The notes under the pieces are model-generated. The model was not told the DNA's origin, did not search any database, and saw only the letters and a program-made list of their open reading frames with translations. A stretch of 64,000 bases of DNA from Paragorgia papillata (taxonomy: Eukaryota; Cnidaria; Anthozoa; Scleralcyonacea; Coralliidae). A program made the position numbers and the translations under genes. The first letter of the stretch is position 1; each line of letters opens with the position of its first letter. The stretch is taken from positions 124,001-188,000 of the forward strand of contig JAWNZC010000338.1 of assembly GCA_035771165.1 (NCBI GenBank), in the 5' to 3' direction. Below, piece after piece: positions 22,401 through 28,541 of the stretch.

Positions 22401-22509
22401 AGAAGAGGTTGTCGTAGAGATGGCCGTTCCAAGTAGTGGCGATAACAGTTGTCAGGCAGATATTGGAACTCCAAATGAGACGACAGTCGACGTTGAAGAA
22501 ATTGTATAG
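1369..22509 (+). CDS. IL-1 receptor-like protein (Ig domains, TM helix, TIR domain), six exons
   Basis: This is a single-pass membrane receptor expected at the cell surface, signalling through a cytoplasmic TIR domain. Coding exons are 1369-1534, 7382-7684, 10504-10854, 14592-14921, 18213-18380 and 21917-22509. All introns are GT-AG and phase 1, and the coding length is 1911 bases (636 residues plus stop). It has an N-terminal signal peptide (hydrophobic stretch about residues 13-26), then Ig-like domains each with paired cysteines and a tryptophan (residues about 60-155, 160-270 and 280-380). A membrane helix covers about 401-422 and a TIR domain about 444-575. TIR box 1 reads YDAFVSFS, box 2 YREFIPG and box 3 FLQW. 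The domain order matches the IL-1R/IL-18R family; anthozoans are known to have such receptors. Ligand and adaptor are unknown. The start was chosen because it opens directly into a signal peptide; an in-frame ATG lies 51 bases upstream. Confidence 0.9.
3183..3314. repeat. Fold-back MITE, copy 1
   Basis: This is a near-perfect inverted repeat with arms of about 57 bases, starting ATACTATAAGTGGGCTTACC and ending in its complement. The spacer is about 16 bases and the flanks are TA-rich. It is related to the copy at 3410-3540. Confidence 0.85.
3410..3540. repeat. Fold-back MITE, copy 2
   Basis: The arms begin TAGTTTAAGTGGGCTTACC and are close to perfect. It shares the GTGGGCTTACCTCAAA and ACTGTCAGTTTCA blocks with the hairpin 100 bases upstream, but each copy's arms match each other better than they match the other copy. 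Confidence 0.85.
3904..3970. repeat. TA dinucleotide microsatellite
   Basis: This is an almost uninterrupted (TA)n tract inside receptor intron 1. Its length is likely to vary between alleles. Confidence 0.9.
4371..4526. mobile_element. Short MITE, copy 1 (CGTTTTCA termini)
   Basis: The ends read ACTATAGAGCGTTTTCA and its complement. A 12-base direct repeat (TAGTCCGCGATA) lies just outside, at 4355-4366 and 4523-4534. A related copy at about 8088-8243 shares the GACGTCACGGCGGCCAT block and the TTTCACCACCCCCATGGGG block. It is non-coding. Confidence 0.7.
4562..4748. mobile_element. Fold-back MITE (AACAAATAGAT termini)
   Basis: Long inverted arms share GTCTGTTCAGTTATAGATGC and CACAACGTGGTAAGAAC around a central GTGGCCCACGAGACGC. 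A half copy with one arm only lies at about 4926-5020. Open frames across it are palindrome artefacts. Confidence 0.75.
5129..5724. mobile_element. TA-flanked element with internal 17-bp repeats
   Basis: TA dinucleotides flank the ends CAGTCGAACTTC and GAGGCTG, whose inner parts share the complement of GGTGTCCGCTTAA. The 3' third (about 5533-5720) repeats GTGTCCGCTTAATAGAG six or more times. TA target preference with a CAG start is compatible with a non-autonomous Tc1/mariner-pogo-type element; no transposase is present. Confidence 0.7.
6242..7345. mobile_element. TTAA-flanked fold-back element 1, itself interrupted
   Basis: TTAA lies on both sides (6238-6241, 7346-7349). The ends are AGTGCCTATG and its near complement ATTGGCACT. 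Arms of more than 150 bases share GATATTTCAGTTTGTTTGATAT and CATAATGACTTATCGCA blocks. A second element (6404-6980) is inserted in it. TTAA targets fit piggyBac or Kolobok elements; there is no transposase, so the superfamily is open. Its right end is 36 bases from receptor exon 2. Confidence 0.8.
6404..6980. mobile_element. TA-flanked element nested in TTAA element 1
   Basis: TA flanks the ends CCATAGAATCCCGAAAGTAG and its near-perfect complement (one mismatch). Both arms carry short tandem repeats of CCCGAAAGTAGCGG separated by C runs. A 105-residue open frame on the minus strand here is a repeat artefact. Confidence 0.8.
7382..7684 (+). CDS. TIR receptor exon 2: Ig-like domain
   Basis: This exon encodes residues 56-156. 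It shows CPIIRWYKDGKQL (tryptophan core strand), then DEGNYTCNA (the YxC strand typical of Ig domains). The spacing resembles Ig domain 1 or 2 of IL-1 receptors. The acceptor is CTCTCTAG|AC and the donor C|GTAGGT. Confidence 0.85.
8088..8243. mobile_element. Short MITE, copy 2 (CGTTTTCA termini)
   Basis: It has the same family blocks as 4371-4526: the GACGTCACGGCGGCCAT start, CACCCCCATGGGG and the GTGAGTGAAAACG end. It interrupts a tandem-repeat unit: the sequence on either side (GAGCACTGAAT and GGCGA, then AGAAATACGAT) is contiguous in the next unit near 8590. Confidence 0.7.
8729..9717. mobile_element. Non-autonomous element with 9-bp target duplication
   Basis: The perfect direct repeat CTAATCATA lies at 8720-8728 and 9718-9726. 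The ends are TAGCCTGCGAGCCGG and its complement. The inner arms share GGAGAGCCTGCAGGGAATGT, with a 35-base gap in one arm. The 9-bp duplication points to a Mutator-like element. Length is 989 bp, with no transposase. Confidence 0.85.
9803..10232. repeat. Direct tandem duplication (about 200-230 bp units)
   Basis: Unit 1 (about 9803-9998) and unit 2 (about 10005-10232) share GTTAGACTCT, GAACAATGATCAACGCGC, ACATATAACTCAAGCAGTG and ACACTTGAAACATTAGTTAA in the same order. Unit 2 has about 30 extra bases near 10140-10185. It is intronic and non-coding. Confidence 0.85.
10504..10854 (+). CDS. TIR receptor exon 3: Ig-like domain
   Basis: This exon encodes residues 157-273. It shows TLQCIVSCYG, EFTWRNGKGEL (tryptophan strand) and NVTCFFESSN (second cysteine strand). 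Several N-glycosylation sequons are present. It shares the WRNG(K/N)GEL motif with exon 4, so the two domains probably arose by duplication. The acceptor is TTTTAG|TC and the donor G|GTTAGT. Confidence 0.85.
10878..11346. mobile_element. TTAA-flanked element 2
   Basis: TTAA lies at 10874-10877 and 11347-11350. The ends are AGTGCATATAACCCCAA and its near complement. It begins 23 bases after exon 3. It is about 469 bp long, and inner arms with CATCATTACCATT-type blocks are partly retained. Confidence 0.75.
11559..11759. repeat. Fold-back MITE
   Basis: The inner arms CCAAAATATGTCGTCAAAT and its complement lie about 110 bases apart, and the outer parts match less well (GTCCAGTTCTTTCG against the complement of CGAAATGACTGGAT). 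It is non-coding. Confidence 0.6.
12030..12121. repeat. Short MITE (CCACCAGG.CCATTTG family), copy 1
   Basis: The block CCATTTGTTCCCACCATTTTG and the end AATGGCCCTGGGGACGAGGT are shared with a second copy at 24995-25092. Its terminal sequence CCTGGG.ACGAGGT also resembles the outer ends of the 58156-59792 element. Confidence 0.65.
12358..12830. repeat. Direct repeats of a GATCGC-rich unit
   Basis: Three partial units start AGCCTGGTTTCCATATAAT or end GGTCCGC.GGGATGCAT followed by TGATCGCCAAGAT. They are about 230 bases apart and look like tandem copies of a decayed MITE. Open frames through them are not conserved genes. Confidence 0.65.
12996..13972. mobile_element. TTAA-flanked element 3, interrupted
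   Basis: TTAA lies at 12992-12995 and 13973-13976. The ends AATTCGTATGAAACGAAA and the complement of TTTCGTTTCATAAGCACT match approximately. It contains the same GCATAATGACTTA and TATCAAACAAACTGAAATATC blocks as element 1. A TA-flanked element is nested at 13058-13566. Confidence 0.75.
13058..13566. mobile_element. TA-flanked fold-back element nested in TTAA element 3
   Basis: TA lies on both sides. Nearly perfect arms of about 130 bases begin CTGCTGTTTTCAGGTGACC and include GACACGGCCCAAAGTACGAG. The central spacer is about 240 bases. Its TIR is among the best preserved in the window, suggesting recent arrival. Confidence 0.85.
14133..14549. mobile_element. TTAA-flanked element 4
   Basis: TTAA lies at 14129-14132 and 14550-14553. 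The ends are AGAGCTTATAAACCCAAAT and the complement of AGTTTATAGGCACT. Its arms share CATTACCATTTTGGAAAT-type and AATATTTTGGCATTCAACTA blocks. It ends 42 bases before exon 4. Confidence 0.75.
14592..14921 (+). CDS. TIR receptor exon 4: Ig-like domain
   Basis: This exon encodes residues 274-383. It shows TLKCEIFCLAKE, PIWRNGNGELI and NFSCHLSEFE, the two cysteine strands and the tryptophan strand of an Ig domain. The acceptor is CTTTAG|AG and the donor A|GTTAGT. Confidence 0.85.
15006..15080 (+). ncRNA. 5S rRNA-derived sequence (SINE3-like head)
   Basis: The stretch GGGTTAGTACTTGGATGGG, followed by TGACC, is the internal control region of 5S rRNA, and the preceding GAAGTTAAGCC matches its box A region. 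The 5' third of 5S rRNA is not recognisable, so this is a SINE head or decayed pseudogene rather than a functional 5S gene. It lies 85 bases after exon 4. Confidence 0.75.
16962..17726. mobile_element. TTAA-flanked fold-back element 5
   Basis: TTAA lies on both sides. The ends are AGTGTCACTATGATGA and its complement. The long arms share AATATCTC.T.TCGTTC.AGAGATATTCACGTTTT-type sequence and ATGACGTCAT. It is about 765 bp with no transposase. Confidence 0.8.
18213..18380 (+). CDS. TIR receptor exon 5: transmembrane helix
   Basis: This exon encodes residues 384-439. A hydrophobic stretch of 22 residues from VWIVVGSLILII to VLLVWF is followed by basic, cytosolic-type residues (RGKLKTW). The acceptor is TTTTTAG|CC and the donor G|GTTAGG. 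Confidence 0.85.
18468..18765. repeat. 19-bp tandem repeat (ACAAATCTACGAGGTTTTT)
   Basis: About 15 units vary between CTACGAGG, CTGCGAGG and CTGCAAGG. Because three units make 57 bases, one frame stays open for 125 codons; that frame is not a gene. It lies about 90 bases after exon 5. Confidence 0.9.
18906..19128. repeat. Two tandem copies of a short MITE (TGTCCGAGGGCTTCCCCAG)
   Basis: Units at about 18906-19006 and 19022-19128 share AACTCAT..CTGTCCGAGGG, CAGAGGTGAATAAA and the GGACAGGAAAGAGTTA end. A third copy is at about 50790-50872. Ends AACTC and GAGTTA are inverted. Confidence 0.75.
19493..19793. mobile_element. Inverted-repeat element (GCAGAGCCTTCTTTTCC arms)
   Basis: The arms carry GCAGAGCCTTCTTTTCCTTA and its complement plus GAGAGAG purine runs. 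The middle includes a second inverted GAATACAGCAGA. It lies in receptor intron 5 and is non-coding. Confidence 0.7.
20373..20451 (+). other. Possible orphan coding exon
   Basis: An ATG in a strong context (GCCACCATG) opens 26 codons (starting MYGGCCRELSNEL) and ends at a donor-like G|GTGCGTG. It lies inside receptor intron 5, and no partner exon is recognised. It may be the first exon of a decayed mobile element or chance. Confidence 0.25.
21021..21125. mobile_element. Fold-back MITE (ACAATTAGTCACC)
   Basis: The arms ACAATTAGTCACC/GGTGACTAATTGT and GACTATCGGTG/CACCGATAGTC surround GCCGCGAAGCGGC. Related elements occur at 3638-3705 and 51431-51535, all next to a TTTTAGTATAA-type flank. Confidence 0.75.
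21917..22509 (+). CDS. TIR receptor exon 6: TIR domain and C-terminal tail
   Basis: This exon encodes residues 440-636 and the stop TAG. TIR boxes are YDAFVSFS (445-452), LHYREFIPG (478-486) and FLQW (561-564). The interface helix contains FLDSEWCKFEV. Box 2 has RE where most TIRs have RD. After the TIR domain comes an acidic tail of about 60 residues rich in Glu, Asp and Ser. The acceptor is TATAG|AG. Confidence 0.92.
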
Positions 22510-22514
22510 AATGA

Positions 22515-22551
22515 CCACAACAGTCGTCGTCACATAATGTGACGACTGTTG
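22515..22551 (+). promoter_or_regulatory. Hairpin in receptor 3' UTR
   Basis: ACAACAGTC and GACTGTTGT pair, continued by GTCACAT and ATGTGAC after a three-base bulge. It begins six bases after the stop codon. It could be an RNA structure or a very short fold-back repeat. Confidence 0.5.
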
Positions 22552-24994
22552 TGTAGAGCTTGTAGCTACTATTCTGCAATCGTCTTCAGTACATTATGAT
22601 CTTGCGGGGTCAAGTTTGCGTCCTAGTCGCGTGACACTGTGCCTTTAAAATTAGGGTTAGCGAGACATGGATCAACAACCCGATAATGCTTCAAAAAATT
22701 ATGTCTGTTTATTTGGGAGACAATTGCAACTGCGATCACCCCCCCCCCCCCGGGCGAACCCCCGGGAATCCTGAAAAGGAAGTAGCTAGGACAGATTTCC
22801 TAATATCGTCTTTCTTTGCCTTCCACACTTTGAACAACGGCATAGTATTTCTACTAGTTCCAAATGAAAATGCGGAGTTGTTTTATATACTTTTGACATT
22901 CCAGTGATTCCGCCTGTGAGGAATTGACATGACCCGACCTTTCAACTTGCGTCCGCTGACCAATTTCTTGTCATGGGTCAAAATATGCCCGAATGGGCCG
23001 GCATGGTCCTTTTGTCAAATGCCCGCCTATAGCTAAGGCAAATCCCGGGGGGGGATAATAATTGGAATTGACTTGTACATTACGCCAGGGCTTTTATAGC
23101 GCCCTGATTACGCGGACACTCTGCGGTCTACCACTCTACCTCGCATCATATTTCCCAGGTTCCTTGCAAATCGCCGAGTGACAAAAAACTGATTGATTGA
23201 GAAGGAATTGCATAAAAGTATAATTTATTAATAATGTGTATTTTGCCATATGTTATATTTTTATAAATCATAGTTATAGAATATATGATAAAAAAGTTGG
23301 TGAGGCAACTTTGTTCTGTAAAATTACATTGAAAACTTGAAGATACACGGTCTGTCTTATAAAAAGTAAGTTTAATTCGAGCTTTAATTTCGACTGTCAG
23401 ATTAGTCTTGAACGGGATAGAGATAATCATTTAATATCCAGTTGAAGACTGTAGTCTGACAGTCGAAACTTCGAATTTAAAAAATTACTTTTTGGTCAGA
23501 GAACGTCTACTTTCAATATAATTAAAATTACACCATAAAATTATGAATGTTCCGCAATTTATATTATTTATATAATCGTAATTAGCTAGATATTGCTCGA
23601 CGAGAGCATGCACAACAAAAAGTTTACTGCCAATTATTTATAGATATAGTTGACCTTTGAAAAAAAAATGTTCAATTTTGTATGCATCTGGAGAAATAAG
23701 ACAAATTCATTTGAAAAATGCACAACTGAATAGGACTGAATAGACAATCTGTAGAAGAATAAAATAGACGAGTGATTTGTAAATCGGGAGTGCATATTCG
23801 AAGAAGTGTGGTGTTCCATGTTGCACAACACAAAAATATTGAAAAGTATAACCGCATCTATTATATAAAATAGAGTGTTTTATTAATGTTTCCGCCACTA
23901 ATAAAACTAATAATCTCACATGTCTGATTATTCATGTAATACCATGATCGCCTCGGATTCTTTTGTTCGCCAAGGCAATGTAAACCTCGTATTTCGTATC
24001 GTCGTGCATCTGAATCACTCGCAAAATTATTTCAAAATTATTAGGTGTCGCGCAAAGTTATTACAGCGTCGTTACTAAACAATGTCTATTTTATTTTATT
24101 GACTTTGCCATAGATTGACTAAATTATTAGGCACGCGCTTGTTCGGACTATTACTGTCGTATGACTTCTAGTTCCTCAAAATCGAGAAAAATAATCACTT
24201 TTGTCTGGCTAGCATTCAGAAAGTGCCTGATTCGAGTCCCGTTAACCCTTTGCCACTCACCAAAAAGTTAAGCCCAGTTAAAACTTATTAATTTTAATCT
24301 GGCTAACGCCAGACGATTTTACTCGTCAAGGGGAGAGCTCCGATCCCTGAAACCTGGTCAATAAAGGGTTAAGAGCTGAGAATTACGCACTATTACAAAC
24401 TCCAAGGTGAAAGTACTATTTAAATACCAACGTCAGCAACGTGAACTGAATTAATTGGGGGAATATTACCCTTCGCATGAGAACTTCTGCTCTAGCAGCT
24501 CAAAAACTCTGATCTAGTTTTTTAAGCTTAGTATTGTATCAAAAAATACGCAAACTATTGTTGGTTTGCAATCAACCCGTTCAGATGCCCGAGACAAAGA
24601 TACGGCGGCCATGTTTGAGGAAAACCTACTTCAAATCATGTTCAAATACGATAGCACTGAGCTTCTTTTGTTAAAGTTCCTCCAACATGGCCGCCATGAC
24701 GTCAAGTGCAATCCAAGAATTTAGGGCAAATTTTGCAATTTTGCATCATTGTAAACTGCGGAGTTTCTGGAAAAGCATCGCAAATCATAGTCTTATGGCG
24801 TAAAGAGCTTATGGCGTAAATAAGACGGTTTGATTTTGTATTTTTTCTTAAAAATTGTATTTTGACCTTGTCGGTTGTTCCTGCACACGGCACGGGAAAT
24901 TATATATATTTTAAACCATGCAATAATTAGGTATAATTACTTTGTAAAGAACTGAGTTCTAATTAATAAAATGCGCAATATACTGCGCATTTTG

Positions 24995-25092
24995 AGCTAG
25001 CCTCCACCAGGGCCATTTGTTCCCACCATTTTGGTTTATCCGCCATCTTGGCCCAGTTCCCTACAATTAAATGGCCCTGGGTACGAGGTCGC
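24995..25092. repeat. Short MITE (CCACCAGGGCCATTTG family), copy 2
   Basis: The ends CCTCCACCAGGGCCATTTG and AAATGGCCCTGGGTACGAGG are inverted. The middle matches the copy at 12030-12121. Confidence 0.7.
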
Positions 25093-25973
25093 CACAAGGA
25101 AGCATCAGATATTTTCACATACTTTTGGATCGCTTTGGCCATTTGGCAGTTTGAAATTCTATTTTCTCGAGTATAAAGTTGTCTTTTACATATCTATTTA
25201 TAGTATTTAAATATTGTTCAGATATACTCTAGGTACAATATCTCAAAGTTTGTGTAGATAGTTTGTTGTACAGTTGTCTGTACTCTGTATGTTTATTTAA
25301 AGGACATTATGTTATCTTCTTCTATAATCATGGTGACGGCCCCAGGTAGAGGCCTATTTGTTGGGTTTTGTTTTCGAAATCATTCCCCAGGTATCGGGGC
25401 TTTGGTGTGTATTTGGGTGGTGGCAAAAACAAATCCCCACCTTTTCCCGGGGTGGGGGGAGTGGGGGTTAATATTGACTCATGCATTAACGCTTGCTGAA
25501 CACATTGTATTTTTGGTATAATAAAGCAATCAATCAATAGCAACGTTGCTTATAAATATTAATCAACGTAAAACAAAAGATTGTGCACCTCATTTGCCAC
25601 CCTCATGCAACCTAAATTGTACTCATTGTTAACCGCTTTGATGTTCGCCGTGTCTCCAGACAATATAATTCTAGGGACTATGAGCAAATAGAATGTAATG
25701 TGTGTAGATTAGGGACTTGTATAATATACAATGTGTTCTTTTGTTAGTCGAATTTGTGGGTCAGGATTTTGAGGGTAACTCCGGGGCATACTCTTCTGGA
25801 AAATTTTGAAATTTGGGTCTCTAGCTGAAATGGCATTTTCCGCGTTTTGACAGCATTTCTTAGACCCCATCCACAAGTATACGTTTTCCTAGCGTTTTCA
25901 TATTGTTTCAGGTAATGAGACCATTGTTTTCTGCTCCCCTGATGAAAACGCATATGTGTGGACATGGCCTTAA

Positions 25974-26400
25974 AGGAGCAGTGTCACTCGCAAAGCCCAC
26001 GCAATAATCACGCGCCAACTTGAAAAACTACTTGCTGTAGGTTTTCAAGTTTGTTGATCCAAGATGGCGGCCGCACTTGGCGGAGTGTATGGTGGAAGAC
26101 GCGATAATTCAGGCCGAAAGAGAAAATACGAGGGATCAAATAGTTCACAGAAAGCCTGGAATAGTCAGCACAAACGTATTTACTTATCACTGACTATATT
26201 TGAGTCATGGAGAGATGCTAAAATCGTAGCTGGATATGGTTCATGTAGCGATAGCGACTTCGCAGCCCATCTGCTCTCATTGGAATACCGTAGAAGGTAA
26301 ATATCATTTGATTCATTTCTCTGGTTTCTTGTCTGATTTAGAGCTCTTTCCAACATTTTCCGAAGTTATTTCTATGTGCGCAAATAGTGACACTGCTCCT
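25974..26400. mobile_element. TTAA-flanked element 6 carrying a coding-like exon
   Basis: TTAA lies at 25970-25973 and 26401-26404. The ends AGGAGCAGTGTCACT and its perfect complement define a 427-bp element. It encloses the coding-like segment 26064-26298, so it looks like an internally deleted copy of a longer, protein-coding element. Confidence 0.8.
26064..26298 (+). pseudogene. First-exon remnant of a transposon protein
   Basis: ATG opens about 78 codons, starting MAAALGGVYGGRRDNSGRKR and ending in DFAAHLLSLEYRR, immediately followed by a donor-like G|GTAAAT. The composition (basic start, then an aromatic region) is protein-like. No downstream exon lies inside the TTAA-bounded element, so I call it a remnant of an autonomous parent. 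The function is unknown. Confidence 0.5.
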
Positions 26401-27441
26401 TTAAGCACACATTTTATGTAATAGATAAAGCATGAGCAAGCTATCTGTAGGCCTTGTAAAGCAGATACAGATCGGCTGCGAACTTATCAAATGGACGCAT
26501 CTAAATAGCCATGTTTTCAAACTATTTTTCAAGTTGGAGTGATTTTAGCTAAGTAAATTGAGGAAAAAGTTTATGTAACTCAGGACGAATCTGTATGCGA
26601 CTTACAGATATTGATTAAATATTCATTTCTTTTGAATTTTCTTCATGAATTTTTAATGAATATGATAGTTATCAGTAAAGACCTACCTAATATGAACGAC
26701 TTTTCTGATTGGCTATAAGTAACCAATCATTGTCGATTATCAATTCGTTTCCAAGCTCCTTACTGATTAGGATTGGCGGAGTTGGGTTGGGTTATCAAGA
26801 AGCCTTCTTAGTATGTGTGTTATTCTCTATTATTTCGTCACGGACCAATTCTGTGCCCCCCCCCCCCCCCCTCCCATTTCGCGGACCTTATAAGCTTTCA
26901 CGGACACCCAGGGCCGTCCGCGGACCCCAGGTTGCGAAAGACTGAACTAAAGAATAGTCTAAAATTGAAATCACAATTAAGTATAGGTTAATTAATGGTC
27001 ACTCGTGTGATATGGGATTTAACATCGTTCGTGAAGCTTAACAGGCACTCGCGGGGTAACCATCTTATCCCATGACACACCCAAAATTACATGAAAAGAC
27101 AATAGCTGATTAAAAGCTATTTGTATGCATAGCGTGATGAGTATAGTTACCCGAGTGGGATAACTAGTCATCATACTAATGAGCATTTTCACCGCACAAT
27201 TTCCTCTCTCTTCAAAGCCCTGCCCACTTGACGTCGTTTAAGACAGTTGGATAAAGGATTTAACGCGTCTCTTGGAACAATGAATTTTGGGTGTGTCATG
27301 GGATAAAGAAAAAATATCCACAACACTCTTTGTTTATAAGACATTATATTTAAATTTAAACAATACAATTTGTTAAAAAATATGAAGCACCAGTATAAAT
27401 AGCAGCAGACCTCATTCGCAAAGAGCCAATGTTCTTTGAAA

Positions 27442-27611
27442 TCAGACAAATCCATGCTCCTTCATTTTTCCTACCAGGTCATCGACACTCTCGATTTTAA
27501 TTCCTGCCTGCCTGACAGGGGGGTCTTCTACGCTAAGTACTTCAATTCGTGGGAGATGTCCACTCCTAAGTCGGCAGGATTCTTCTTGTCGAGTTTCTTC
27601 TTTTTAGCTTT
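27442..27611 (-). CDS. ETFB exon 8 (last), with one-base deletion
   Basis: It begins AAAGCTAAAAAGAAG (KAKKK) after the acceptor TTTGCAG and ends with TGA after HGFV. The codons for DIS are followed by TCCCACG where TCCCCACG would keep frame. Downstream codons [10 protein letters not shown] and [14 protein letters not shown] are those expected of ETFB. Confidence 0.9.
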
Positions 27612-28444
27612 CTGCAAAGTTAAATTTCGAAAATTAGTGTGACTTGGTAAATCAGAGTTTTACAGAGAAATTAGAAGCTGAGGGCAAGGCAATGTCCATA
27701 AGACGGTGGAATTGATGCGACAGACTATAAGCCATGTCCACACTAACCGTTTTCAAACGAAAACGGAGACTTTTTAATACGGTTAGGCCTTTCGTCCACA
27801 CTAATCCAGCGTCTTCGGTGAGCGAAACGGAGCGTTTCGAAAACGCTCTCCAGAGTGGAGACATTCGAAGACGCCGTTTTTCTGCACCAGTGTGGATGGC
27901 AAAAAGCGAAGCTTTTGGAGAACGATGATGTCACGATTATGTTATCTTGGTTTCACTCACCTTGAACTATTCATTCATACTCCTGTAGATCTTTTTAGCG
28001 TTTTACTAAACGGCAAAAACAATTCGAAAACGATAGTGTGGACAGAAAACTTTTGATACGTTTTCGGTACGAGGTCTCCGTTTTCGTTTGAAAACGAATT
28101 AGTGTCGACATGGCCTAAATAGGTGATAGACAAAGCCCGTCAAAAAGTACGAAGAGACACTTGTGACTACAAAATCTAAATAGTCACTTCTGAAAGAATG
28201 AAATGGTATACAAAGGAATGATTAAAATGGATATGTAACGAAGGACCAAAATGGCTATATTTAAACGCGCAAATCGATGCAACAACGCAAAGGAAGATTC
28301 TCTATACAGATCATGTAGAAAACTACAAGACTATCCGGCGTTTTACACACATTAATCATTGTCAATAATCGATTATTTCCGAATGGACAGACCAACCGAC
28401 CGATCGACGAACGAAACTGAACGGACAGACAGATCAGACAGATC

Positions 28445-28541
<97 letters not shown>

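Larger units (their letters stand above)
22510..27441. other. Region between the receptor and ETFB 3' ends
   Basis: No host gene is supported. It contains a hairpin just after the receptor stop (22515-22551), an inverted pair of CCCCGGG-bearing ends (about 22735-23050), AT-rich unique-looking sequence (23150-24230), a CTGGCTAACGCCAGACG repeat fragment (about 24235-24370), a GGCGGCCAT hairpin (about 24596-24705), MITE copy 2 (24995-25092), TTAA element 6 (25974-26400), a C14 run at 26847 and an inverted-repeat element (about 27016-27305) that overlaps the likely ETFB 3' UTR. Confidence 0.5.
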
